DNA of 64,000 nt from Roseobacter weihaiensis (GCF_020622345.1 NZ_JACNMO010000001.1:372001-436000); one strand, 5' to 3'; counted from the stretch's first letter, positions 8,518 through 17,598 are shown. Translations and numbers: made by a program. Notes: generated by a model not told the origin, from the sequence alone.

Positions 8518-9561
8518 TTAAATCTCCAACTTGAAACAAAACCAGGTACGATCTTCCGTGGATTCGACTTCCAAAGTGCTGCCGTGGGCCTTCGCGATCT
8601 GATTACTGATGTAGAGACCGAGCCCCAGCCCCTGAAGTGAACTGTCATCCCCTCCTCTGGAAAAAGGCTCGAACAAAGTGGGCAAAACGTTGTCCGGGAT
8701 TTTCGAGCCAGCGTTCGCGACGGAGAGTTCAAAAACATCCTCGGTGAAAAGAGCTTCGACCTCAATGGGGCGGCGTCGCGATCCATGAGTGACCGCATTG
8801 CCTAGTAAATTGGACAACATCTGGCACAGACGTTCTGCGTCACATAGAATTGGCTTAGTGATTTCAGCCTTGAACTCGATGACGCGATCCGGATGCGCTA
8901 GCCTGATTTCTTCCACCACGAGCTCGAAGCGTTTGGACAGATCGTCAGTTGGTTCAAGTGCTGCCGAAAGACCTTCACCAAGCCGCGCCCGCGCAAAATC
9001 CATGGTGACGTCGATGAGCTTGGCCATCCTGTCTGCGCTGCTCTGGATTGATGAGAGCATCTGTTTGATTTTTTCACTGTGGGGTTCGCGAGAAGCGATG
9101 CGTACCGCTGATCCGATGGCAGCCAGAGGGTTGCGCAGGTCGTGCCCGAGAATGGCAATAAATTGTTCCCGTAAAAGCGCTTCGTCATCGCTGGTTCGCA
9201 AAGCGCGGACATAGGCTTTGTCATCCGTTATGTCGCGAGCCGAGCAGAAGAACATGTCCCCTTCCTCTGCGGCGACCCAAGAGAGCCAGCGATATGACCC
9301 ATCCTTGCAGTGGTATCTATTTTCGAAATGCAATGCCGGTTCGCCACGTTGCATTGCTTCGAAGACCTTGAGGGTCGGCGCCATGTCATCAGGGTGCAGA
9401 AAATCGGTGAAAACCTTCGAACGGATTTCTTCTACGCTCCACCCCAACACGGCTTGCCACGCCGGATTGGTCTCAACAAAACGTCCTTCTTGGTTCACGA
9501 ACCCCAAGAGATCGGGTGTTGCACGCCAAGTGCGCGTTTCGAAAAGGTCCGGCGCAGCCAT
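8518..9561 (-). CDS. PAS-domain sensor histidine kinase
   Basis: A 347-residue soluble kinase with no membrane segment. A PAS domain covers about residues 12-115 (PDLLGFVNQEGRFVETNPAW, then HPDD and the RDITDDK end). HisKA follows with the phosphoacceptor His140 in GHDLRNPLAAIG, then a HATPase domain with N-box (LSNLLGNAVTHG) and G-box GLGLGLYIS. Such proteins autophosphorylate on His and pass the phosphate to a response regulator; no regulator is encoded next to it, so it is an orphan. Because it heads a stress-protein region, a role in a general stress pathway is possible but only inferred. The ATG at 9561 is preceded by GGGGA. Confidence 0.9.
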   Translation of the reverse strand: MAAPDLFETRTWRATPDLLGFVNQEGRFVETNPAWQAVLGWSVEEIRSKVFTDFLHPDDMAPTLKVFEAMQRGEPALHFENRYHCKDGSYRWLSWVAAEEGDMFFCSARDITDDKAYVRALRTSDDEALLREQFIAILGHDLRNPLAAIGSAVRIASREPHSEKIKQMLSSIQSSADRMAKLIDVTMDFARARLGEGLSAALEPTDDLSKRFELVVEEIRLAHPDRVIEFKAEITKPILCDAERLCQMLSNLLGNAVTHGSRRRPIEVEALFTEDVFELSVANAGSKIPDNVLPTLFEPFSRGGDDSSLQGLGLGLYISNQIAKAHGSTLEVESTEDRTWFCFKLEI

Positions 9562-9891
9562 AATTTTATCCCCACTCGCCGCAGCCTATAGCATGTTCTG
9601 TGACATAGACGAAATGTTGCGCGACGCGGGCAGCCTGGTTGTCTCGGATGGTCTCTCGGTAGCGGGCATCATTAGCACCGCTCGACGTTACCGTGACCAT
9701 CTCGACGAATACTGCGACCCCAGGGTTCGAAAAACTATTCCAGATTAGCGAGATCGCTCAGTCAGTTCGCCAGACCTGTGCTAGCCTTGAAAGAGGATAA
9801 GGTCTTTCCGAGCGAATATCTGCCAAATCGCGCCTTGCGGAGCTTGAATCTCTTTTCCTGTCGCGTAAATGAGCGAAAGGGAATCCCTGCT
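9562..9891 (+). other. 330-bp intergenic region
   Basis: This lies between two divergent genes: the histidine kinase on the minus strand and the DUF998 gene on the plus strand. Frames entering it do not show a known family. It presumably holds both promoters; no clear operator was seen. Confidence 0.4.
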
Positions 9892-10536
9892 ATGCAGATC
9901 GATGATCACCAACCTGATAAGCACTTGCTCAATGCAGCGGCTTGGATCGCTGGGATAGGCACTCTGTGCCTGCTGCTTGGCAATGTCGTTGGCAGCATCG
10001 TCGTGCCCGACCACGACTGGGTGGCAGACACAGTCAGCGACCTAGCTGCCGGCCGATATGAGATTATCCAAGATGTTGCTCTCTACGGATACGCAGCATC
10101 GCTGATCGCTTGTGCAATCGCGGCGGCCCATCTTCATCTCGACGGCACGCGGTGGAATGTTGGTATTGCGTGCCTCGCCTTGCTCGCCATGTGTGTCGTA
10201 GTGATCGGAGCACGCAACGAATATGGTGACAACGATAGCGAAGGTATCGTGATCCACATCTACGTTGTATATGTACTGGGTTTGCTTTTTGCTGTTCTGT
10301 TTCTCTCGATGGCGCGCGGCCTCTCGGGCATCGCGCGGCGATATGGTGTGATCAGCTACTGTTGCGCGGCGCTCTGGATCGTCGGCGCACCAGTCTTTTT
10401 CCTCTTACCCACCGAATACGACGGCGCCTTCGAACGGGGTTTAGGCGTGATCACTATGGTCTGGGTTACGTCGTTCAGTTGGATGCTGATCTCGGTTGCT
10501 CGCGACGCGGATCACATCCGCGCGCAAGAGATATAA
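9892..10536 (+). CDS. DUF998-family integral membrane protein
   Basis: Starting at the ATG at 9892 (AAAGGGA upstream) gives about 214 residues with six likely membrane helices. The WVADTVSDLAAGRYEI segment in the first periplasmic or cytoplasmic loop is typical of DUF998. The frame extends further 5' to 9778, but that extension is soluble and lacks a ribosome site. Function is unknown for the family. The next gene starts 11 bp downstream, so the two are probably co-transcribed. Confidence 0.75.
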   Translation: MQIDDHQPDKHLLNAAAWIAGIGTLCLLLGNVVGSIVVPDHDWVADTVSDLAAGRYEIIQDVALYGYAASLIACAIAAAHLHLDGTRWNVGIACLALLAMCVVVIGARNEYGDNDSEGIVIHIYVVYVLGLLFAVLFLSMARGLSGIARRYGVISYCCAALWIVGAPVFFLLPTEYDGAFERGLGVITMVWVTSFSWMLISVARDADHIRAQEI

Positions 10537-10546
10537 GAATAGCCTC

Positions 10547-11065
10547 ATGATCCTCGATCACGCTATGGCAGACGCCATTGCCAAAGGCTTCCTTCTGTGC
10601 GCTCTTGGCCTCGGCTGGATCATTCTGCTCGTGCGCATCGTGGGATTGCGATCTTTTTCGAAGATGACCAACTTCGACTTCGTCATGACGGTGGCGATGG
10701 GGTCGCTGCTGGCTGGTGCAGCTCAAACCGGCAAATGGGTCGATCTCGTGCAAACGATGACGGCAATGGCTGCACTCTTTGCGATTCAGTTCGGTGTCGC
10801 ATATGCGCGTCAGAGGTCAGATCGTTTGGACAGCGCATTCCAGAACGCTCCTGTCCTGCTGATGCGGGATGGCAAAATTCTTCACGACGCACTTCGCAAA
10901 ACCCGTGTTGCCGAAGGCGACCTCATCGCGAAACTGCGCGAAGCCAATGCGCTCGAAATGACTTCTGTACGGGCCGTAATTTTAGAGACCACCGGAGATG
11001 TGTCCGTTCTACACGGGGGTCATCTAGATCAAACGCTGCTGCGCGGGGTCGATCTCGAGGATTAA
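10547..11065 (+). CDS. DUF421 (YetF-type) membrane protein
   Basis: About 172 residues: N-terminal helices (LCALGLGWIILLVRIVGLRS), then the family's KMTNFDFVMTVAMGSLL motif, another helix, and a soluble C-terminal domain (APVLLMRDGKILHDAL...). DUF421/YetF proteins have 2-3 helices and a cytoplasmic domain; they are often stress-induced or spore-associated. The start at 10547 is 11 bp after the DUF998 stop; a second ATG at 10565 is possible. Confidence 0.82.
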   Translation: MILDHAMADAIAKGFLLCALGLGWIILLVRIVGLRSFSKMTNFDFVMTVAMGSLLAGAAQTGKWVDLVQTMTAMAALFAIQFGVAYARQRSDRLDSAFQNAPVLLMRDGKILHDALRKTRVAEGDLIAKLREANALEMTSVRAVILETTGDVSVLHGGHLDQTLLRGVDLED

Positions 11066-11430
11066 AGGAGGTTGGTAGTGCCTGCTGCAAACACCGAAAA
11101 ACTTGTCAGAGATTAGTGTCTATGCACCCGCCCATTCGGTAATTGCTGCTAGGCTGAAAGCGGCTTCCAGGATCGACATCGTTGTCGGTTCAGGAGTCCG
11201 GGCCCGAGTACAATGATAATGAAGTGCGTGTTCTCGACCCCCGCCTGCGCATGGCGGAACTGCTCAGTCTCGATTGCACCCCTGATTGATACGGGCAACG
11301 ACCCGTATCGCTCCAGTGTTTTAACGAGTTCCGCTGCCGCCGGCGTCCCTCCGGTGGCAGCTCTTTGATTAGTACGAGCACAGCGATGCCGCTCGCACAA
11401 ACCTCACAAAATTGAACAAGGAATGATAAA
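11066..11430 (+). other. 365-bp stretch without a supported gene
   Basis: A minus-strand frame (11149-11400) is open, but it has no recognisable domain and no convincing ribosome site; it might be a decayed gene. AAGGA directly upstream of 11431 serves the next gene. Confidence 0.4.
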
Positions 11431-11685
11431 ATGGCCGGAGTAGGATGGATTGGTGCACTGATAATCGGTGCGCTGGCGGGTTGGATCGCCGAGAACATCA
11501 TGAAATCTGATCAGAGTCTGCTGATGAACATCTTACTGGGCATCGTCGGTGCACTGGTTTTGAACTGGCTGCTGATCGCCGTATTTGGCACGACGCTCGG
11601 CGGTTGGATCGGACAGTTGATTGTTGCGGCAGTAGGTGCATGTCTGCTGATCTTTGTGGCGCGGCTGATCCGGCGAAAACCATAG
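11431..11685 (+). CDS. GlsB/YeaQ/YmgE-family stress membrane protein
   Basis: 84 residues with three membrane helices and the glycine-rich pattern of the transglycosylase-associated (GlsB/YeaQ/YmgE) family: GALAGWIAENIM near the start, LLGIVGALV in the middle, and a glycine-rich third helix. These small inner-membrane proteins are commonly induced by envelope or general stress. AAGGA sits 10 bp before the ATG. Confidence 0.88.
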   Translation: MAGVGWIGALIIGALAGWIAENIMKSDQSLLMNILLGIVGALVLNWLLIAVFGTTLGGWIGQLIVAAVGACLLIFVARLIRRKP

Positions 11686-11720
11686 CCAGCGATCAGCTGG
11701 CAGTCCGAACTTTCAGCTGA

Positions 11721-12839
11721 CTAAGCTTTCCGGGAACGGGATGGTGAATTCTCGTCAAAATCACCTAAAAACCGCGCAAGTGTCTGCAATGATTGAGTCT
11801 CGTCACAAGCGATCTTGAGAACGATCAGTATCGGCAAAGCAACAATCATGCCGATGATTGACCAGATCCACGCAAAAAACGCGACAAAGAGGAAGAGGAC
11901 CGGAGTGTTCAGGCGCATTCTGCGCGAAATCACGACCGGTGTGATGAACTGGCCTTCAACGGATGTAAGCACGATGTAGGTGGCGAAAACGCCCGCCGCA
12001 GCCCAAGTTCCATCAAGGCTCACAAATGCGACTGCCGCGGCGATGGTGGCCCCCATGAGGCCCCCGAGGAATGGTACGAAGTTGAGCCCGAATGCCATGA
12101 ACCCGAAGATCACAGCGCTTGGCAAGCCCCAAAGATGCATCGCGATACCTACGGCCACGCCAAGGCCCGCGTTGATGACCGCAATACCTCCGAGATAATA
12201 GCCCAAACGGTCCTCTATTGAATGCACCACCTCAACGGCACGCCGCTTGTCAGCAAAACGCTCGAAGCTCTGCACCGTCTTGGTCAGGAACATGTCTCCG
12301 GAGGCGATCAGGAAAAAGATCAGGATAAGGGCGAAGAGAATTCGGCTCAGGAACCCCGGAGCCATGCTGAACAGCGTCGCTGCGATCCCGGTGTTTGAGA
12401 CAACTTCGACTTCTACAGTTTCTGCGTCCTGACCGTCGATGATTTCCTCTGCAGCAACGGTCGCGTCGTTGATGGCCTCCAGTGTTCCGCCCGCTGCAGA
12501 AAGCTTTTGCTTGATCTCATCCATCAGCGACGGAAGGTCTTCGATGAATTGCGCCGCTGGCGCGCTGAGCTGAACAAGCAAGACCACGATGAGCGCCGTC
12601 AATATCGCTGTGAAGAGGGTAGCCGACGCCACTGGTGGGATCCCGATCTTTGCCAAGAGTCTGCGAGGTCTGTTCAGCACAAAATATCCCAGACATGCAG
12701 CCGTCACAGGGATCAGGAAATCACTTGCCCAAACCAGCGCCTGCAAAAGCAGGATGCAGAAGATACCGATGATCGCGATTTCCAGCGGCTTTGAACGCTT
12801 GTCCGTCACGGGTTCGCTGTGTTCGGTTTCAGTCTGCAT
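11721..12839 (-). CDS. AI-2E family transporter (PerM-like permease)
   Basis: About 372 residues with paired N-terminal helices, a large soluble loop (about residues 70-150), and C-terminal helices with the family motif FGFMAFGLNFVPFLGG and IVLTSVEGQFITPVV. AI-2E/PerM proteins are proposed exporters; substrates vary (autoinducer-2, Na+/H+). The ATG at 12839 is chosen because it overlaps the end of the upstream nuclease-like gene by 11 bp; an upstream in-frame start would overlap by 38 bp. It is third in a minus-strand operon after the YihY and phosphodiesterase-type genes. Confidence 0.85.
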   Translation of the reverse strand: MQTETEHSEPVTDKRSKPLEIAIIGIFCILLLQALVWASDFLIPVTAACLGYFVLNRPRRLLAKIGIPPVASATLFTAILTALIVVLLVQLSAPAAQFIEDLPSLMDEIKQKLSAAGGTLEAINDATVAAEEIIDGQDAETVEVEVVSNTGIAATLFSMAPGFLSRILFALILIFFLIASGDMFLTKTVQSFERFADKRRAVEVVHSIEDRLGYYLGGIAVINAGLGVAVGIAMHLWGLPSAVIFGFMAFGLNFVPFLGGLMGATIAAAVAFVSLDGTWAAAGVFATYIVLTSVEGQFITPVVISRRMRLNTPVLFLFVAFFAWIWSIIGMIVALPILIVLKIACDETQSLQTLARFLGDFDENSPSRSRKA

Positions 12840-13809
12840 TGTCTGCTCGTTTGTCTTGCGCAACAAACACAGTCGTCGCCATGGGGAAGTGATCCGAGCC
12901 GAAGTTCTCCAATCTGCGGAACGAGACTAGCCCCACGTCCTTGGTCATAAAAATCTGATCGATCGGCAAGCGCATGACGGGATAGTCCGCGTGAAAACTG
13001 GAGATCATGCCACGTCCGACACGAGGCTCAAGAAGATCGCCGTAGTCCTTGAACCGTTTTGTGGTCCAGGACCAGGCGACATCGTTAAAGTCACCCATCA
13101 CCACAGTCGGCCGCTCAGATGACTGGGTCATCAGGGCGGCGTCTTTGATCTGCTTGTCGCGCACCTCGGTTGTATTGCCTGGCACGGGAGGGCGCGGATG
13201 CAGGCCGATGAAGTTGAAGTCGACGCCGCTAGCAGACGTGAGCACCGCTCGGATGGCAGGTGTGTCATCACCAGCAGGCCAAAGCATCTCGACGCGTGCC
13301 GTTTGGAGCCGCGTAGCAAAGATCAGCCCGTAATGGTCGTCGGCAATATGGGCCTCGACAGTCGGATACCGACTTAGCAAATTGGACAGGGCAGTGTTCC
13401 AGGCTTCATCGGTTTCCATGAGCAGCAAGACATCCGGGTTTTCGCGCTGCAAGATGGCGATCAGATCATCATGTCGCTCGTTTTCCATCAGGACATTCAC
13501 TGACAGCAGGGTCATTTCCTCGTCTGGAGAGGGCGCGGGCGCGATGTCGATCTCCGTCTGCGCCAGCGGTGTATAGGGAAAGATCTGCAGTCCTTGATAG
13601 ACTGTAACAGCAACAAAGACCGTAGAAAGCAGCGGCTTCAGGGAGACTGTGAAGGGCAGACTGACAAAGAGGGCCAACAGCGCCACCCCCGCGATGTGAA
13701 CGCGTGGAAAGTCCCACATGCGGACCCACCACGTGACGCTGTTGGTCAATGGTAAGAGCGTGGTGATGACAACGCAAAGGGCGACAGCCCAAAACACCCA
13801 ATTCAACAT
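12829..13809 (-). CDS. endonuclease/exonuclease/phosphatase-family protein, membrane anchored
   Basis: 326 residues. Three N-terminal membrane helices (about 1-85) are followed by an EEP catalytic domain: LLSVNVLMEN (Asn), METDEAW (metal-binding Glu), HPRPPV (His), MGDFNDVAWSW (Asp/Asn) and the final GSDHFPM. Proteins of this form hydrolyse phosphodiester bonds in nucleic acids or phospholipid/sphingolipid head groups; the substrate is not evident here. It is co-transcribed with the YihY gene upstream (16 bp) and the AI-2E gene downstream (overlap). Confidence 0.87.
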   Translation of the reverse strand: MLNWVFWAVALCVVITTLLPLTNSVTWWVRMWDFPRVHIAGVALLALFVSLPFTVSLKPLLSTVFVAVTVYQGLQIFPYTPLAQTEIDIAPAPSPDEEMTLLSVNVLMENERHDDLIAILQRENPDVLLLMETDEAWNTALSNLLSRYPTVEAHIADDHYGLIFATRLQTARVEMLWPAGDDTPAIRAVLTSASGVDFNFIGLHPRPPVPGNTTEVRDKQIKDAALMTQSSERPTVVMGDFNDVAWSWTTKRFKDYGDLLEPRVGRGMISSFHADYPVMRLPIDQIFMTKDVGLVSFRRLENFGSDHFPMATTVFVAQDKRADNAD

Positions 13810-13825
13810 GTTGGTGACTTCATCA

Positions 13826-14773
13826 TCATGATTTTGCAGCGTCGCCTAGTGTATCGGCCTTGACGGCGCCGCGCGATCCCATGGGTTGATCAAAGCCTTT
13901 CGTTGTGTCGGTGCGCGTTTGCGCCTCCATCTCGGCGTTCAACTCGGCACCCAGCAGTATGATAAACGCGGAAATCCAAAACCACATCAACAAAACGACT
14001 ACGCCACCCAGTGTTCCAAAGCTTTCGTTGTAGGAACCGAAGTTGCTGACGTAAAAAGCAAAGCCTGCGGATGCTATCACCCAGATGATGCAGGCAACAA
14101 TGGCACCGGGTGAGGCCCACTTCCATTCCGGTTCGTCGCGAGAGGGCGCATAGCGGTAAAGGACGGAGAGACCAAAAACGGTCAAGCAGAGCAATCCGAC
14201 CCAAAGTCCTGCAGTCATGACGGTCTCTATGGGCGCCCCGAAATCAAAGACTACTAGTATCGCGGGCAGACCAAGCGTTGCCATAAGGGCGATCAGGAGG
14301 CCCAACATCAAAAAGAGTGTCAAAGCAAAGGTCACGACTTTGAGCCAGACAAAGCTGCGCGTCTCCTCTTCATCGTAGGTGACATTCAGGCCCTCGATCA
14401 GGCTCGCCATTCCTTTTGATGCAGAATAGAGCGCGATCAAAATACCAACGATCGCTGCAAGGCCAAGACCACCCTCGCGTGACCCAGCGACCTCGGTCGC
14501 TTGCTTCGTGACAATGTCGATCACTTCGTCAGGAACGATCCCCGACAGCTTTTCCATTTGATCAACCATCTGGCTCGGTTCGACCAGCAACCCGCTGATC
14601 GCTATAAGGGCCGTGATCGCAGGAAAGAGCGCCAAAAGTCCGTAAAAGGCGACGCCGGCCGCAATCAGACCCACGCGGTCCGCCGCTACCTCATCCTTCA
14701 CCCGAAAGGCGATGTCCTTCCAGCCGAGTGCCGGAATCTCTGTGGGGGTCTCGGCGGCGCGTCCGCGTGACAT
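13826..14773 (-). CDS. YihY/BrkB-family inner-membrane protein
   Basis: 315 residues with about six membrane helices. Family signatures are visible: AAGVAFYGLLALFPAITALI near the N-terminus, YSASKGMASLIEGLNVTYDEEE in the middle, and LGAELNAEME near the end. YihY/BrkB proteins were once labelled ribonuclease BN; no nuclease activity is supported by the sequence. First gene of a three-gene minus-strand operon with the EEP and AI-2E genes. Confidence 0.9.
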   Translation of the reverse strand: MSRGRAAETPTEIPALGWKDIAFRVKDEVAADRVGLIAAGVAFYGLLALFPAITALIAISGLLVEPSQMVDQMEKLSGIVPDEVIDIVTKQATEVAGSREGGLGLAAIVGILIALYSASKGMASLIEGLNVTYDEEETRSFVWLKVVTFALTLFLMLGLLIALMATLGLPAILVVFDFGAPIETVMTAGLWVGLLCLTVFGLSVLYRYAPSRDEPEWKWASPGAIVACIIWVIASAGFAFYVSNFGSYNESFGTLGGVVVLLMWFWISAFIILLGAELNAEMEAQTRTDTTKGFDQPMGSRGAVKADTLGDAAKS

Positions 14774-14801
14774 GGCAGAACCTCGGATTTGGAAACGGAT
14801 A

Positions 14802-14817
14802 AGGGCCGAATGGCCCT
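14802..14817 (-). terminator. possible terminator between DUF3618 and YihY genes
   Basis: AGGGCC-GAAT-GGCCCT is a perfect six-base stem with a four-base loop in the 56-bp gap downstream of the DUF3618 stop. The T tract after it is poor, so termination strength is uncertain. Confidence 0.4.
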
Positions 14818-14829
14818 CTCCTTATGCGC

Positions 14830-15948
14830 TCAGGTCTTGGGCTTGCCCAAGTCCTTGTGTTGCGCCTCTGACTTCGCCTTGTCAGCAACTCGTTCCGCTG
14901 CGTTCTTGGCCTTGTCGCCAATCGCCCCAACGGCAGATTTGTCACCCGGCGCACCACTGTCGAGATCGGCTTTGGTCTCGGATGCGATGTCTTTGACTTC
15001 TTCCTTCACGGTATCAACCACAGACAGCGCCTTTGCCTTTTCTTCCTCGAAGATGCGTTCAGCCTGATCAAACAGGTCGTCGCTTTGAGCGCCCATCAAA
15101 TCGTCTTCGGCTTTGGTGCGCGGCAGCGCGCCACCCAAGGCCGCACCAACGGCAAGTGCGAGCGCGCCCACTACCAATGGCTGTTGGTCGTAGAAATCAG
15201 CAGCCGCATCGGTCCCTTGGGACATCGACCGCGCGGCAGAACGGCGCATCTCGACGGCTTTCTGCCGTGCTGCGATGACACGTTTCCGGCCTTCTTCGGT
15301 CAAAGTTTCGGTGCCCTCGGCGATACGGTTCCCCGCGCTCGACAAACCTTGTTTTGCAGACTGCGTGACATCGCCAACTGCCGACTTGACCGACGACGCG
15401 GCATCGCCAACTGTGGAACCAGCATTTGCCAACCCATCTTTCGCCGTTTGCGCGCTAACTGCCGCTTTGTCCTTCACAGCTCCAGCACCGCTCGACAAAT
15501 GATCAACCACTGAGGGGCTGTCATCATCATCGCCACGAGCCCAGGATGGTTGTGCGGCGGAACGGTCTGCATCGTAGGTAGTCGGTGGCGTGTATGGCAG
15601 ACCGCGACTTTCACGACTACGGCGGAATTCACGCTCCGTCGCACTGTAGCGGTCGTCATCATAGTCGTCGGAAACGTGACGACGCTTCTGCGGTTGCTGT
15701 GAATTGCCGAACATCAACCACGCCAGGCCTATACCGGTCAGCGCCAACGGGATCGGGTTGGCTTTTACTTGATTGGAGATAGAGCGACCCATGTCGCCAC
15801 CGTGTTCTCGAAACTGATCACCGATCTGACGGACAACCGTATCGATCGAGAATTTGTCTTGCAAATCTTCCAGATTGGAAGTCAGGTCCGACCGCTGCTC
15901 TTCAATCTCGCGTTCGATCTCTTTTGGGCTCCGGGACTCATTTGTCAT
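14830..15948 (-). CDS. DUF3618 domain protein with long Ala/Lys-rich tail
   Basis: 372 residues. The N-terminal DUF3618 region (SPKEIEREIEEQRSDLTSNL, about 7-27) is followed by one membrane helix (PIPLALTGIGLAWLMFG), a disordered middle rich in Asp/Arg/Ser, and heptad-like Ala/Lys/Asp repeats. A second Gly/Ala-rich membrane segment (VVGALALAVGAALGGALP) lies near residue 265. Its start overlaps the stop of the holin-X gene. Such proteins occur with holin-X and YqjD-like proteins as a membrane-stress cassette in alphaproteobacteria; molecular function is unknown. Confidence 0.85.
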   Translation of the reverse strand: MTNESRSPKEIEREIEEQRSDLTSNLEDLQDKFSIDTVVRQIGDQFREHGGDMGRSISNQVKANPIPLALTGIGLAWLMFGNSQQPQKRRHVSDDYDDDRYSATEREFRRSRESRGLPYTPPTTYDADRSAAQPSWARGDDDDSPSVVDHLSSGAGAVKDKAAVSAQTAKDGLANAGSTVGDAASSVKSAVGDVTQSAKQGLSSAGNRIAEGTETLTEEGRKRVIAARQKAVEMRRSAARSMSQGTDAAADFYDQQPLVVGALALAVGAALGGALPRTKAEDDLMGAQSDDLFDQAERIFEEEKAKALSVVDTVKEEVKDIASETKADLDSGAPGDKSAVGAIGDKAKNAAERVADKAKSEAQHKDLGKPKT

Positions 15949-16339
15949 CGTAGGCTTCCTTCACGGCTGCGGCATCGCGCTGGACATTCTTGACGGTCCG
16001 CGTCGGTGCAAGGCTTGAGAGTTTGAGGTCATTGACGCCCTTGTTGATTAAGACGAATGCAATAACTGAGAGACCGGCGCCAACGATCAGCGCAGACCAG
16101 CCAGCATCGAGCCCTGCCTCGGTCAAGGCGGCCACGAGGGCGGCGGCCAAAACGTTCAAAGCAACCAACGCGATAATTGCGGCACCCGCGATCAGGCCAA
16201 CGGCTACGCCGGCCTTGGTGACGTTCTCGCTGATTTCGGCGCGGGCTAGATCGACCTCGCTGCGCACGAGACCGCTGACATTGCTCATGGCGTCTGTCAG
16301 CAGGTTGCCCGCACTTTTGTTGGTATTTTCATCGTTCAT
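15938..16339 (-). CDS. phage holin family (DUF1469/holin-X) membrane protein
   Basis: 133 residues. An N-terminal amphipathic region (DAMSNVSGLVRSEVDLARAE) precedes two strongly hydrophobic helices (about 47-75 and 80-102) and a basic tail. This is the YqjE/holin-X pattern; despite the name these are chromosomal envelope proteins, not phage lysis genes. It overlaps genes on both sides (ATGA-type upstream, 11 bp downstream), so it is translationally coupled in the cassette. Confidence 0.85.
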   Translation of the reverse strand: MNDENTNKSAGNLLTDAMSNVSGLVRSEVDLARAEISENVTKAGVAVGLIAGAAIIALVALNVLAAALVAALTEAGLDAGWSALIVGAGLSVIAFVLINKGVNDLKLSSLAPTRTVKNVQRDAAAVKEAYDDK

Positions 16340-16818
16340 GAGAAATCTCCATGTCGCTCAACTCCGGGTGTGTGAAGCGTGGTCTGTTGGTTTGGTGTGT
16401 TGGACGCCTTGGCAAAGCGCGTGGCTGCAAAGCCGATCAGGGCAGCACCCCCAAGGAAGACAAGCGGGTTCTTACGGGCAAAGGCGCTGACGTCCTGCAC
16501 CATCTCGCTCAGATCCCTGTCGCGCATGGCCTCTGACGCGTCTGCAAGCCCCTCTGCGATCTGGCCAAACGTGCGTTCTTGTGGTGAGCCACTGCGCATC
16601 TCTTCGGCGGCGGTGCGCAATGCGGAGGCCACGCCAGACATCTCGTCAGCGACTGACGACTTTGCGGTCTCCGCTTGGTCTTTTGCGGCAGACGCCGCGT
16701 TTTGTGCAACATCACGTGCAGCGGACTTAGCTTGCTCTGTCACGTCGCTGGCCGTTTCTTTGGCCTGAGTTGCGGCAGACTGGGATGGTTTCGGATCGGG
16801 TGTATTTTGGGTCGTCAT
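16336..16818 (-). CDS. YqjD/ElaB-like membrane-anchored protein
   Basis: About 160 residues from the ATG at 16818 (GGAGA 7 bp upstream; a TTG at 16830 would be the alternative). It is Ala/Lys/Thr/Ser-rich with long amphipathic helices (QAKETASDVTEQAKSAARDV) and one C-terminal membrane helix (NPLVFLGGAALIGFAATRFA), as in ribosome-associated YqjD/ElaB proteins. First large gene of the cassette with holin-X and DUF3618. Confidence 0.8.
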   Translation of the reverse strand: MTTQNTPDPKPSQSAATQAKETASDVTEQAKSAARDVAQNAASAAKDQAETAKSSVADEMSGVASALRTAAEEMRSGSPQERTFGQIAEGLADASEAMRDRDLSEMVQDVSAFARKNPLVFLGGAALIGFAATRFAKASNTPNQQTTLHTPGVERHGDFS

Positions 16819-16837
16819 GTCATTCTCCAATTCAGAT

Positions 16838-16906
16838 TCAAAAGGCGAGATTGATGACGGCCATGACGACCACGATCAGTCCGATGAGATAAAAAACGTT
16901 GTGCAT
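16838..16906 (-). CDS. 22-residue single-helix membrane peptide
   Basis: A very small ORF encoding MHNVFYLIGLIVVVMAVINL plus AF: almost entirely one membrane helix. It has a strong AGAGGAG ribosome site 5-11 bp before the ATG and sits 20 bp upstream of the YqjD-like gene in the same orientation, so it probably leads that operon. Similar micro-proteins accompany these cassettes in Rhodobacteraceae, as far as I recall. Function unknown. Confidence 0.65.
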   Translation of the reverse strand: MHNVFYLIGLIVVVMAVINLAF

Positions 16907-16923
16907 TGGGGACTCCTCTTTCA

Positions 16924-16945
16924 GGGAATGATCAAAAGCATTCCC
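16924..16945. promoter_or_regulatory. inverted repeat GGGAATG-N8-CATTCCC
   Basis: A perfect 7-bp inverted repeat with an eight-base spacer lies in the 194-bp space between the divergent micro-protein operon (minus) and the DUF892 gene (plus), 18 bp upstream of the micro-protein ATG. It could be an operator or a 5'-leader hairpin. Confidence 0.4.
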
Positions 16946-17100
16946 GTTCAGGACAGCTTACGTAATTGTTTGGCTCCCCGAGGGTCGCAGACGCTAATCT
17001 GGTTTAGCATTTGCCCAATCGGAAGCTGTGCAGAGCACGTCGTGTCTGTTGTGAGGTTCAATTACAGTTAGCGTAGAGGCTCATCTTGAAAGGACGCCAC

Positions 17101-17598
17101 ATGAGCATCGACACGCTGGAAGACCTCTATCTTGAGCAACTTAAGGATCTCTACAGCGCCAACAAGCAGGCATTGGACATCACTAATGAGATGGCTGAGG
17201 CCGCAACCAATACTGACTTGGCCGACGCCCTTCGCGCGGGCGCGGATGGCATTCAGGATGGCATCACCGCAATTGAGAAGATTTCAGAGGGCCACGACGA
17301 AAGCCCCTCCGGTGAGCATTGCAAGGGAATGGAGGGCCTGGTCAAAGAGGCCCGCGCCCACGCCATCGAAGAAACCTTCGGCGAAGATGCAACCAAAGAC
17401 GCGATGATCATCACGCAATATCAGCGGCTGACTCATTACGCGATTGCGGGATATGGCTGTCTGGCGGCATTTGCGGACCGCCTCGAGCTGGACAATGATC
17501 TGTCTGCGCTGAAAGCCTGTCTTGATGCGTCGTACGATGGCGACCGCACTATGACGGCGCTGGCGACAGGCGGGATTAACAAAAGCGCTGTGACCTGA
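17101..17598 (+). CDS. YciE/YciF-type ferritin-like protein (DUF892)
   Basis: About 165 residues of all-helical DUF892 fold. The N-terminus DTLEDLYLEQLKDLYSANKQ carries the first metal-binding-type Glu residues, and ITQYQRLTHYAIAGYG the later helix. YciE/YciF proteins are stress-induced (RpoS or osmotic) and have a ferritin-like four-helix bundle. The start at 17101 has GAAAGGA upstream; a start at 17086 would lie on top of that site. It converges with the Crp gene, 3 bp away. Confidence 0.88.
   Translation: MSIDTLEDLYLEQLKDLYSANKQALDITNEMAEAATNTDLADALRAGADGIQDGITAIEKISEGHDESPSGEHCKGMEGLVKEARAHAIEETFGEDATKDAMIITQYQRLTHYAIAGYGCLAAFADRLELDNDLSALKACLDASYDGDRTMTALATGGINKSAVT

Noticed and set aside
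11149-11501. Minus-strand ORFs of 83 and 103 residues
   Set aside because: No domain recognised, no ribosome site; the second is antisense to the clear GlsB-family gene.
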